NCBI GenBank assembly: GCA_945875065.1
Contig: CAMCJC010000161.1
Location: forward strand, 1 to 6,311
Length of the DNA stretch: 6,311 bases
From: an uncultured Propionibacteriaceae bacterium
Lineage (GTDB): Bacteria; Actinomycetota; Actinomycetes; Propionibacteriales; Propionibacteriaceae
Direction: 5' to 3'
The position numbers and the translations under genes were made by a program. Shown here piece by piece: positions 1 to 5,422 of the stretch. A model generated the notes under the pieces. It did not search any database. It worked only from the letters and a program-made list of their open reading frames with translations, and had not been told where the DNA came from. The stretch's first letter is position 1; every line of letters starts with the position of its first letter.

Positions 1-61
1 TTGGTAGCGCACCTGCTTTGCAAGCAGGAGGTTACGAGTTCGAGTCCCATTGGCTCCACCA
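1..61 (+). tRNA. tRNA-Ala (anticodon TGC), 5' end outside the window
   Basis: The window opens in the D arm of a tRNA. The anticodon stem CCTGC/GCAGG (12-16, 24-28) closes a seven-base loop with anticodon TGC at 19-21, which reads alanine GCA codons. The T loop TTCGAGT is at 39-45, the acceptor 3' strand at 51-57, discriminator A at 58 and an encoded CCA at 59-61. A T at 55 corresponds to U70 of the G3-U70 pair that defines tRNA-Ala. The T stem (34-38 with 46-50) has two A-C mismatches, which is unusual and suggests the 3' part came from another source, as happens when an element integrates into a tRNA gene. The acceptor 5' strand is not visible. Confidence 0.9.
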
Positions 62-353
62 GATTGGATGTATTAGAACACCTGACATCGGTTGATGTGG
101 GTGCGAGGGCGGCGAACGGCTCGTTGAGCTGGATCGCCGCTTTTTCGTCTTCGATGATGAGGATGCGTTGGTAGCAGTCGGCGACGAGTTGTTCGGCGAT
201 GCCTACGGGCACGGCCTTCCTCGTGCAGCGGGTGCGTTTAGTGGCTCGGCCGGTGCAGATGTAGTAGGCGTAGCGGATGCCTTGTTTGTTACGGGCGTAG
301 TCGAGCTGCAACCGCGCGTTGCAGGTGCCGCAGTACAGGATGCCCTTCAAGTT
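62..353 (-). pseudogene. C-terminal remnant of a large serine recombinase (zinc beta-ribbon region)
   Basis: Read on the minus strand from 353, the frame gives NLKGILYCGTC, then YYICTGRATKRTRCTRKAVP and a helical stretch EQLVADCYQRILIIEDEK. The paired cysteines (CxxC, then C...C) and the LKGILYCGTC context match the recombinase zinc beta-ribbon domain of large serine integrases, which lies downstream of the catalytic domain and binds DNA. The catalytic N-terminal domain with its serine is absent, so this piece cannot recombine DNA. The break coincides with the IS256 end at about 354. The frame has no stop before position 1 and runs through the antisense of the tRNA, so the natural C-terminus is either at the attachment site or lost. 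An integrase gene whose 3' end lies against a tRNA fits integration there. The family call is firm; the role in this integration is inferred. Confidence 0.72.
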
Positions 354-378
354 GAGTCCCTCATAGTGGTGTAGGCGT
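354..378 (+). repeat. Left terminal inverted repeat of IS256 copy 1
   Basis: It begins GAGTCCCTCATAGTGGTGTA. By hand it matches the reverse complement of 1724-1748 at about 20 of 25 positions, with an uninterrupted 11-base core TAGTGGTGTAG (364-374). Confidence 0.7.
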
Positions 379-459
379 GGTGGCTGGCTCTGGACGTCAG
401 GGCGGTCACCGCGTGATCCTTGAGTTTTTCTCTCACAACTCTCTCGAAGGACCATCACG

Positions 460-1702
460 ATGACCGCTCCTCATATTGTCGACCCTGCCCATGTTCTTGG
501 CGAGTTGCTTGCTGAAGCGTCTGCGGACATGATGCGCAGCTTGTTGCAGACCATGCTGAACGCGCTGCTCAGTGCTGATGCTGATGCGGTGGTCGGCGCC
601 GAGTACGGCCAGCCCACTCCGGGGCGGGCCGCGTAACGCAATGGCTACCGTTACCGCGCTTTGGACACCCGCACCGGCATGATCGAGCTCGCGATCCCGA
701 AACTGCGCACTGGCTCCTACTTCCCCAAGTGGCTCCTGGAGCGCCGCAAGCGCGCCGAGACTGCCCTGATCACCGTGGTCGCTGACTGCTACCTTGCCGG
801 CGTGTCCACGCGCCGGATGGACAAACTAGTCAAAACCTTGGGCATCGACCGGCTCTCGAAGTCCCAGGTGAGCCGGATGGCCGCCGAGCTGGACGAACAC
901 GTCGACCAGTTCCGCCATCGCCCCCCGGGGCGAGGCCGGGCCGTTCACCTTCATCACCGCTGACGCCCTCACCATGAAGGTCCGTGAGGGCGGCCGCGTC
1001 ATCAACACGGTCGTGATGCTCGCGACCGGCGTGAACGCCGACGGGCACCGCGAAGTCCTCGGCCTGCACGTCGCCACGAGCGAGACCGGCCCGACTTGGA
1101 ACGAGTTCTTCGCCGACCTGGTCGCCCGCGGCCTGACCGGGGTCCGGCTCGTGACCTCCGACGCCCATCAAGGCCTCGTGGAAGCGATCGCGGCGAACCT
1201 GCCCGGAGCATCCTGGCAACGTTGCCGCACCCACTACTCAGCGAACCTGATGGCCATCACCCCGAAAAGCCTCTGGCCGACGGTCAAGGCCATGCTCCAC
1301 TTGGTCTACGACCAGCCCCACACCCACGCCATCCACGCCCGGGCCGACCGGTTGCTCGACTACACCAGCGACAAGCTCCCCGCCGTCACCGACCACCTCG
1401 ACCACGCCCGGGCCGACATCCTCACCTTCACCAGCTTCCCCGTCGAGGTCTGGCACCAGATCTGGTCGAACAACCCCACCGAACGCCTCAACCGGGAAAT
1501 CCGCCGCCGCACCAACAGCGTCGGGATCTTCCCCAACAGGGAAGCGATCATCCGGCTCGTCGGCGCCGTCCTGACCGAGCAAACCGACGAATGGGCCGAA
1601 GGACGCCGCTACCTCGGCCTCGAAATCCTCGCCAAAAGCCGCATGGCCCTCATCACCAACCAGCCCGAACAGGACACCACCATGCCCGCACTCGCCAGCT
1701 AA
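460..1702 (+). pseudogene. IS256-family transposase, broken by an in-frame stop and a frameshift
   Basis: A DDE transposase of the IS256 (mutator-like) family that would move the surrounding element. Translation starts at ATG 460 (MTAPHIVDPAHVLGELLAEA). An in-frame TAA at 634-636 interrupts GRAA*RNGYRYRALDTRTG, where a CAA glutamine codon would be expected. The frame continues to about 927, where one extra base in the C6G4 run (921-930) shifts it; the rest is read in the frame of ITADALTMKVREGG to TAA 1700-1702. The catalytic triad is present: Asp codon at 962, Asp at 1160 (VTSDAHQGL), and Glu at 1481 in NPTERLNREIRRRT, with spacings of 65 and about 106 residues, close to the family pattern. 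Repairing both lesions would give about 414 residues, a usual length. As read it cannot make full-length transposase. The run-length change could also be a sequencing error; the stop is harder to explain that way. Confidence 0.88.
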
Positions 1703-1723
1703 CCCCGCCCTACAAGATCACCA

Positions 1724-1748
1724 ACGGCTACACCACTACCCGGGACTT
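1724..1748 (-). repeat. Right terminal inverted repeat of IS256 copy 1
   Basis: On the minus strand this reads AAGTCCCGGGTAGTGGTGTA, pairing with the left end at 354-378. It follows the transposase stop by about 20 bases. Similarity to fic2 begins just beyond it (TACGAGGAG at 1754), which marks the IS/fic1 junction. Confidence 0.7.
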
Positions 1749-2335
1749 GACCCTACGAGGAGGGGGACGCTCGGGTACTGGCTCGGTTGGAGTATGTGGA
1801 CACCACCGCTCGCGCCTTCGACCTCACACACGGGAGCGTCCATCTGCCGCATTCCTACGACGCCGACCATGTGCGGGCGATCCACCGGTAACTGTTCCAG
1901 GATGTCTATGAGTGGGCGGGGGAGTTCCGCAGCGTGAATATGTCCAAGGGCTTCTCCTCTTTCGCTGATGTTCGTACTGGCGAGATCGACCGGTATCGGA
2001 CTGATGTGCGTCGTCTTGTTGAGGGAACCAGGTGGGGGAGGCTGGACAGTGAGGGATTTGCGCGGGCTAGTGCTGATGTGTTTGCGTACCTGAACCAGGC
2101 GCACCCCTTCCGGGAGGGCAACGGGCGCACCTCCAAGGTCTTTATGGAGCATGTGGCTGAACAGTCGCGTTTTACCTTTGACTTCGGTCGGGTGAGTCCT
2201 GCGCTGTGGAACCAGGCCAGCATGTTGTCAGGGCCTGATCTTGGACGCTACGAGCCGGTGCCTGATTCGCTAGTGCCGGTGTTTCGTGCGATCGCTGTGC
2301 CGCGTACAAGCGGTTCACCGGAGTCGACGCGGTAG
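1749..2335 (+). pseudogene. fic1: truncated Fic-domain protein with premature stop
   Basis: Fic proteins transfer AMP (less often other nucleotide monophosphates) to target proteins. This copy is a paralogue of fic2 (4057-4880). It lacks the N-terminal segment and the antitoxin gene that precede fic2, because the IS256 end lies directly against it. Reading from 1754: YEEGDARVLARLEYVDTTAR, with a TAA at 1889-1891 where fic2 has a tyrosine TAC, so AIHRYLFQDVYEW is cut. Downstream of the stop the core remains open from 1934, including HPFREGNGRTSK (2102-2137), the Fic motif with its catalytic histidine, and ends SLVPVFRAIAVPRTSGSPES before TAG 2333-2335. The C-terminal tail of fic2 is missing. 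A fragment restarting at 1934 (a non-ATG start) would keep the Fic motif but lose the helices before it. Almost certainly non-functional. Confidence 0.85.
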
Positions 2336-2454
2336 ACGCATCTTGGAGCTCGCGGGGAGGGCTTGTCCAAGCCCGGAGAGCCGTGCACGTTTAGGACGTC
2401 GTCTTGCAACGAGCATGTACCCGCTGGCCAGTACCGTCGCTGCGCTCGACCACC
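2336..2454. other. Spacer between fic1 and the Phd-VapC pair
   Basis: I see no gene here. A short hairpin, GGGCTT-GTCC-AAGCCC, lies at 2359-2374 shortly after the fic1 stop. It could be the remains of a terminator, but no T run follows. Confidence 0.4.
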
Positions 2455-2491
2455 CCGTAGATATCCGTAGACATTTGGATACGATGGGGAT
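2455..2491 (+). promoter_or_regulatory. Candidate promoter and operator of the Phd-VapC operon, possibly leaderless
   Basis: CCGTAGA occurs twice, at 2455-2461 and 2465-2471, a period of exactly 10 bases. ATATCC (2461-2466) is also partly inverted by GGATAC (2477-2482) and GGATA (2488-2492). TACGAT (2480-2485) resembles an actinobacterial -10 box and would start transcription near 2492, at the A of the ATG. The only G-rich stretch (2486-2489) is too close to the ATG to serve as a ribosome-binding site, so a leaderless transcript is plausible. Repeats overlapping the expected -35 area would suit autoregulation by the Phd-type antitoxin. All of this is inference from sequence. Confidence 0.4.
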
Positions 2492-2740
2492 ATGAAGACG
2501 ATCACGGTCGGCCAGCTGCGGCAGAATCCGGCGGCGATGCTCGCGGAGGTCGAGGCGGGCGAGACCTACCGGATCACCCGTCACAGCCGGGAGATCGCCC
2601 GCATCATTCCGCGCAACCATGCGTTGGAGCTGATACCTGCCAAGCGTCGGACAGGATCACGCCTTGCGGACCTACCGCGACACGAGTTGCGCTCAGCGAA
2701 TTCGATTAGCGAGCTGCTAGCGGACGAGCGTGACAGGTGA
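2492..2740 (+). CDS. Phd/YefM-type antitoxin (partner of VapC)
   Basis: A protein of 82 residues. The N-terminal half, MKTITVGQLRQNPAAMLAEV followed by EAGETYRITRHSREIARIIP, is a clear Phd/YefM fold: a strand, the helix carrying RQNPAAMLAEV, and the GETYRIT and EIARIIP hairpin that dimerises and binds the operator. The C-terminal part (about 50-82, RTGSRLADLPRHELRSANSI...) is charged and probably disordered until it wraps the toxin. Its stop overlaps the toxin start by four bases (GTGA), so the genes are translationally coupled. The predicted roles are to neutralise VapC and to repress its own promoter at 2455-2491. The ATG at 2492 is chosen because it gives the standard family N-terminus. 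The gene is complete. Confidence 0.88.
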   Translation: MKTITVGQLRQNPAAMLAEVEAGETYRITRHSREIARIIPRNHALELIPAKRRTGSRLADLPRHELRSANSISELLADERDR

Positions 2741-3135
2741 CGATCTACTACCTCGACACATCGGTTGCCCTCCGCGCGCTATTGGGGCACTCGCCCTCAG
2801 CGGCGCTGTGGATCGATCGCACCACCGCTGATCATGAGCACACCGTCGTCTCGTCCAGGATCCTGAGAACCGAGCTGACCCGGGTGCTGCGACGTGAGGG
2901 TCTACCCGTGGCGTTACGGGATGAGGTCCTCGATGTGCTGAGTCTGGTTCCGGTGACTGAAGGGGTATTGGCTGCAGCAGAGGCCATCGAGAAACATGTG
3001 AAGACGCTGGATGCGATCCACCTGGGCTCGGTGATCGCGGCGGGACTCGATGCCACGATCGTCAGCCATGACGCGAATCTGCTGGCCGTCGCTGCACACC
3101 TCGGCTACCGCACGCTAGATCCGGTCCGCGAGTGA
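2737..3135 (+). CDS. vapC: VapC-like PIN-domain ribonuclease toxin
   Basis: A protein of 132 residues, typical length for VapC. PIN domains are Mg2+-dependent RNases; VapC toxins usually cut tRNA or rRNA and stop growth when the antitoxin is lost. The conserved acidic residues are all visible: D7 in YYLDTSVAL, E46 in LRTELTRVLRR, D92 in LDAIHLGSV and D112 in VSHDANLLAVA. The start is GTG 2737, overlapping the antitoxin stop by four bases. The gene appears intact. Its 3' end overlaps the end of a convergent minus-strand gene (3115) by about 20 bases. The cellular RNA target cannot be read from the sequence. Confidence 0.9.
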   Translation: MTIYYLDTSVALRALLGHSPSAALWIDRTTADHEHTVVSSRILRTELTRVLRREGLPVALRDEVLDVLSLVPVTEGVLAAAEAIEKHVKTLDAIHLGSVIAAGLDATIVSHDANLLAVAAHLGYRTLDPVRE

Positions 3136-3648
3136 CCCCGACGCCTCCCGGCCCCTGTCTACGACAGCCGCCACGGCTTCGATCTCGACGAGCGCGCCCA
3201 GCAGCATCTGGCCGCTGCCGAGGCCGCGCTCATCCCTGCTTAGTTCAACCAGTAGCCACGCCCAGTTCTTCGTTTGGATGAGGACGTGTTGGACCCAGCG
3301 GGGGTCGCCGGATTCGTAGAGGGCGAGGGCCGCGGTTACGCAGGCCTCGGCGTCGGTTTCTTTGAGGGCGGGTTTCTTCGACTGGGCCACTACCTGCTCG
3401 GCGGCGGTGTCGAGTACCTGCGGGGTGCGTTCCAGGCGGCATAGCAGCTTGACGTGGTTGCGGGGCTTGAGGGTGGTCCAGCCCAACACGGTCTCGGTTA
3501 CCGGGTCGGCGACGGCTCTGGAGGTTTCGGCCATCGACACCAGGGCTTCGGCCTCAAGCGTCCCGGGGCGCGGGAGGGTGCGCAGTAGTGTGAGGGCGGT
3601 CACGGCCGAGGCGGTAGCGGCCCTGATGTCTAAGACACCTGACGCCAT
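3115..3648 (-). CDS. Unrecognised protein, probably missing its original N-terminus
   Basis: I do not recognise this family. The minus frame from ATG at 3648 (MASGVLDIRAAT) to TAG at 3115 encodes 177 residues. It looks genuinely coding: third codon positions are strongly G/C with many C-ending codons, and the composition is that of a soluble, mostly helical protein. Notable stretches are TLKPRNHVKLLCRLERTPQV, ALYESGDPRWVQHVLIQTKN followed by WAWLLVELSRDERG, and LLGALVEIEAVAAVVDRG. No membrane segment or catalytic motif is apparent. Upstream, another minus frame (GTG 3736, VRVSCTSTLGIRGVDELLNL) has similar codon bias and runs to about 3643, so one lost base near 3640 may have split a longer gene. 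The start given is therefore only the first usable ATG. It converges with vapC and diverges from the Fic antitoxin. Confidence 0.5.
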   Translation of the reverse strand: MASGVLDIRAATASAVTALTLLRTLPRPGTLEAEALVSMAETSRAVADPVTETVLGWTTLKPRNHVKLLCRLERTPQVLDTAAEQVVAQSKKPALKETDAEACVTAALALYESGDPRWVQHVLIQTKNWAWLLVELSRDERGLGSGQMLLGALVEIEAVAAVVDRGREASGSLADRI

Positions 3649-3787
3649 GCTCACCGAACCCGGCGATGACCCCGACCAGGTTGAGGAGTTCGTCGACGCC
3701 ACGGATGCCGAGGGTGCTGGTGCAGCTCACTCGCACCGAACCGCCGCTCCATCGTCTCCGTTGCTCCGGTAGAGTTTCTTGAGGCCC

Positions 3788-3797
3788 AGGAGAGGGG
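3788..3797 (+). promoter_or_regulatory. Ribosome-binding site for the Fic antitoxin
   Basis: AGGAGAGGGG lies nine bases before GTG 3807 and fixes that codon as the start. A TAGAGT at 3770-3775 fits a loose -10 box for this divergent gene, but no clear -35 is visible. Confidence 0.6.
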
Positions 3798-3806
3798 AGT
3801 CCCGCT

Positions 3807-4043
3807 GTGACGACTAAGTTCGACATTGAGGAGCGCTGGCCCGAGCTGTTCGTAGAGCTCGACGAGGATCAGCGCCGCGCTGTGGTGCAGTCCCTCGCGT
3901 CCGGCTGGCACGAGGGCTTCGAGCCCACCCGTGAGGACGTGGAGAACCTGACCGACTATGCGCGGGGTGCGATCGACGCCGAGGAGTACCGCCGTCGTGC
4001 TCATGCCGCGGCCAGGCGTGTCAGTCAGCACACTCTCGTTTGA
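3807..4043 (+). CDS. Fic antitoxin, VbhA/FicA type
   Basis: A protein of 78 residues starting at GTG 3807. Antitoxins of this type sit next to a Fic toxin and place a glutamate in the nucleotide pocket, blocking productive ATP binding. The inhibitory motif [S/T]xxxE[G/N] is present as S32-GWH-E36-G37 in SLASGWHEGFEPTREDVENL. The rest, LTDYARGAIDAEEYRRRA, is the helical part typical of the VbhA-like domain. fic2 follows within about 14 bases, or overlaps if an earlier start is used, so the two form one operon. The antitoxin is intact although the toxin frame is broken, a pattern expected if the toxin was inactivated first. fic1 has no antitoxin of its own left. Confidence 0.85.
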   Translation: MTTKFDIEERWPELFVELDEDQRRAVVQSLASGWHEGFEPTREDVENLTDYARGAIDAEEYRRRAHAAARRVSQHTLV

Positions 4044-4056
4044 GTCCTGGCCGACC

Positions 4057-4880
4057 GTGCGTTACGACACCTGGGAATCGTACTTCTACCCTGAAACCTA
4101 CGACCCAGTACGGGGCAGGGGACTCTGCGTAACCTCTACGAGGAGCGGGACGCTCGGGTATTGGCTCGGTTGGAGTATGTGGACACCACCGCTCGCGCCT
4201 TCGACCTCACGCACGGGAGCGTTCATCTGCCGCGTTCCTACGACGCCGATCATGTGCGGGCGATCCACCGGTACCTGTTCCAGGACGTCTATGAGTGGGC
4301 GGGTGAGTTTCGCAGCGTGAATATGGCCAAGGGAGTTGGCCGTGGTTTTGGGGATGTCAAGACCGGCGAGGTTGACCAGCTCCTCGAAGACGTGCGCCAG
4401 CGCGTCATCGGCACTGATTGGGAACGGCTGGACCGGGACACGTTCGCAGAGCGAGCCGCGACGGTGTTCGCCTACCTGAATCAGGCGCACCCGTTCCGTG
4501 AGGGCAACGGGCGCACGTCCAAGGTCTTCATGGAGCATGTGGCTGAACAGTCGCGTTTTACCTTCGACTTCGGTCGGGTGACCCCGGAGGTGTGGAATCA
4601 GGCATCGCACCTCAGCCGGCCTGACATGTTCTCCTACGCACCCGATCCGGCCTCGCTCGTGCCGGTATTCCGTGCGATCGCGGCGCCGCGCACAAGCGGT
4701 TCGTCGACGTCGCCGCAGTCTGCCCCTGGACGCTCGGCCGCGCGTGCGTCCTTTCCGCGGGCGGCGACTCAAGCGACCAACCTGCCGACACCGCAGACGG
4801 GACAGCAGAGCGGTCCCCAGGTGCGCCGAGGCGGTCCGTATATGCCGGGTCGAGGTAGCGGGACGGGGCGGGGAAGGTGA
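4057..4880 (+). pseudogene. fic2: Fic-domain AMP-transferase, frameshifted in a G run near its start
   Basis: Class I Fic toxin paired with the upstream antitoxin. The N-terminus is in one frame, from GTG 4057: VRYDTWESYFYPETYDPVRG. At 4112-4118 (GGGGCAG) the frame changes, and the rest continues as GTLRNLYEERDARVLARLEY. Adding one G to the run gives a smooth PVRGQGTLRNLYEE, so a single-base loss (or a -1 shift during translation, or a sequencing error) explains it. The core has AIHRYLFQDVYEWAGEFRSV and the Fic motif HPFREGNGRTSK at 4488-4523 with catalytic His. The last motif position is Lys, where HxFx[D/E]GNGRxxR has Arg; fic1 has the same. After about 4700 comes a low-complexity Ser/Pro/Gln/Gly tail ending PGRGSGTGRGR. 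If the start is lost, translation from TTG 4161 would give 239 residues without the first helices. GTG 4018 is an alternative upstream start. Confidence 0.8.
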
Positions 4881-4965
4881 TGAGTTCGTCGACATTGCGG
4901 AGACCGAGCGGGCTCAGCGGGACGGTCTTGCTGAGTCAGGGTGAGGTTTGGGACTGGTGGCAATG

Positions 4966-5001
4966 CCGAAACTCGTCACCGAAACCCTGGTGAACCGAAA
5001 C
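4966..5001 (+). repeat. Triple CCGAAAC repeat
   Basis: CCGAAAC occurs at 4966-4972, 4979-4985 and 4995-5001. TCACC (4976-4980) and GGTGA (4989-4993) flank the middle copy as a small inverted repeat. Repeats like this occur at the ends of some insertion sequences and as protein-binding arrays; I cannot tell which applies here. Confidence 0.5.
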
Positions 5002-5065
5002 TGTCACACGACCATTTCGATTGCTCTTAGATTGAAGCGATCCTCCCGAGGGGAGCCGACTCGAC

Positions 5066-5082
5066 CCTCACGTCGCGTGAGG
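5066..5082 (+). promoter_or_regulatory. MerR-type operator upstream of the TipAS ORF
   Basis: CCTCACG-TCG-CGTGAGG is a perfect 7-bp inverted repeat around three bases. It resembles operators of the MerR family, such as the SoxR box CCTCAAG...CTTGAGG, in both sequence and size. TCGACC (5061-5066) could be the -35 box and CAGGGT (5086-5091) a poor -10 box, 19 bases apart, the long spacer typical of MerR-controlled promoters. It ends 23 bases before the TipAS ORF. TipA-type proteins usually regulate their own promoter through such sites, but the ORF here lacks the DNA-binding domain, so the regulator would be encoded elsewhere. Confidence 0.6.
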
Positions 5083-5105
5083 ACCCAGGGTGGAGGGTGT
5101 GAGAG

Positions 5106-5354
5106 ATGATGAGCACATGGACGAGGAGCAACGAGGCCAACGCGCTCGCAGAGCGTCACCTCGCGACGATCAGCCGCTGGTTCGACGCTGGACACGCGAA
5201 GCAGGTTGTCATCGCCCGGAGCTACTTGTCTGGTGGCGACTACCACGCACACTACGAGGGCGTCGCTAAGGGCCTGGGCGAGTGGCTGAAGGCGATCATC
5301 GACGCCAACGCCTCCGCCCATGGCGTCGATCCTTCTTCTGCCGTTTGGGCCTGA
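5106..5354 (+). CDS. Short TipAS-like (drug-sensing domain) protein
   Basis: A protein of 82 residues matching the C-terminal half of the TipAS antibiotic-recognition domain, which normally ends MerR-family regulators and binds thiopeptides and other drugs. The guide segment is ALAERHLATISRWFDAGHAK, then YHAHYEGVAKGLGEWLKAII and a DANASAHGV end; compare the family pattern AxxHxxxISRWFY...HYxxxxPGLAxxxxxAIxANA. The MerR helix-turn-helix and the first half of TipAS are missing. GGAGGG (5092-5097) eight bases before ATG 5106 is a good ribosome-binding site, so it may be expressed as a free drug-binding piece. In the neighbouring frame, just before the homology, DDEHMDEEQR (from 5105) also looks TipAS-like, suggesting instead a deletion plus frameshift in a longer gene. 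I favour a remnant, but the intact start and operator leave the alternative open. Confidence 0.65.
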   Translation: MMSTWTRSNEANALAERHLATISRWFDAGHAKQVVIARSYLSGGDYHAHYEGVAKGLGEWLKAIIDANASAHGVDPSSAVWA

Positions 5355-5392
5355 CCCCTGTGCCGTCGCGTCCCCTCAGGAACCACAGGGGT
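5354..5392 (+). terminator. Hairpin at the end of the TipAS ORF, possible terminator
   Basis: ACCCCTGTG (5354-5362) and CACAGGGGT (5384-5392) form a perfect nine-base stem with a 21-base loop. It begins at the stop codon. There is no T run, so a terminator role is uncertain; it may only mark a junction with the IS3 remnant that follows. Confidence 0.35.
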
Positions 5393-5422
5393 GCTTGGGG
5401 ACACGACGGCGCCTCAGTTCCG

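Larger units (their letters stand above)
354..1748 (+). mobile_element. IS256-family insertion sequence, copy 1 (non-autonomous)
   Basis: An element of about 1.4 kb with one transposase gene between imperfect terminal inverted repeats, a normal size for IS256. The ends were set by comparing the left end, the reverse complement of the right end and the end of the second copy at 5873, which share AGTGGTGTAG with GAGTCCC-like bases outside it. The element separates the serine recombinase remnant from the fic1 remnant. The flanking bases on the two sides do not form the 8-9 bp direct repeat expected after simple insertion. A deletion adjacent to the IS, or recombination between IS copies, is the likely explanation. 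Exact termini are uncertain by a few bases. Confidence 0.8.
4881..5105. other. Spacer after fic2 with repeats and an operator, no gene recognised
   Basis: No convincing gene. A second frame overlapping the fic2 tail runs to TGA 4942-4944 (DEFVDIAETERAQRDGLAES), but I cannot identify it. The CCGAAAC repeats and the MerR-type palindrome in this stretch are listed separately. Confidence 0.45.

Noticed and set aside
1096..1911. A 271-codon plus frame through IS256 and into fic1
   Set aside because: It is arginine- and proline-rich and crosses the IS end; the overlapping frame holds the recognised transposase.
3362..3772. A 136-codon plus frame opposite the unidentified minus gene
   Set aside because: Over most of its length the minus frame has the better codon bias and composition. 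Its last 50 residues (MSKTPDAMLTEPGDDPDQVE...) look reasonable, so I keep some doubt.
4098..4895. A long minus-strand frame of 265 codons opposite fic2
   Set aside because: The same antisense reading recurs opposite fic1 because the two fic copies are paralogues. The plus strand carries the recognised Fic motif, so the minus frame is a shadow.
3685..4915. A shared GAGTTCGTCGAC at 3693-3704 and 4882-4893 as evidence of a duplicated module end
   Set aside because: The match is short and the neighbouring bases differ, so it could be chance.
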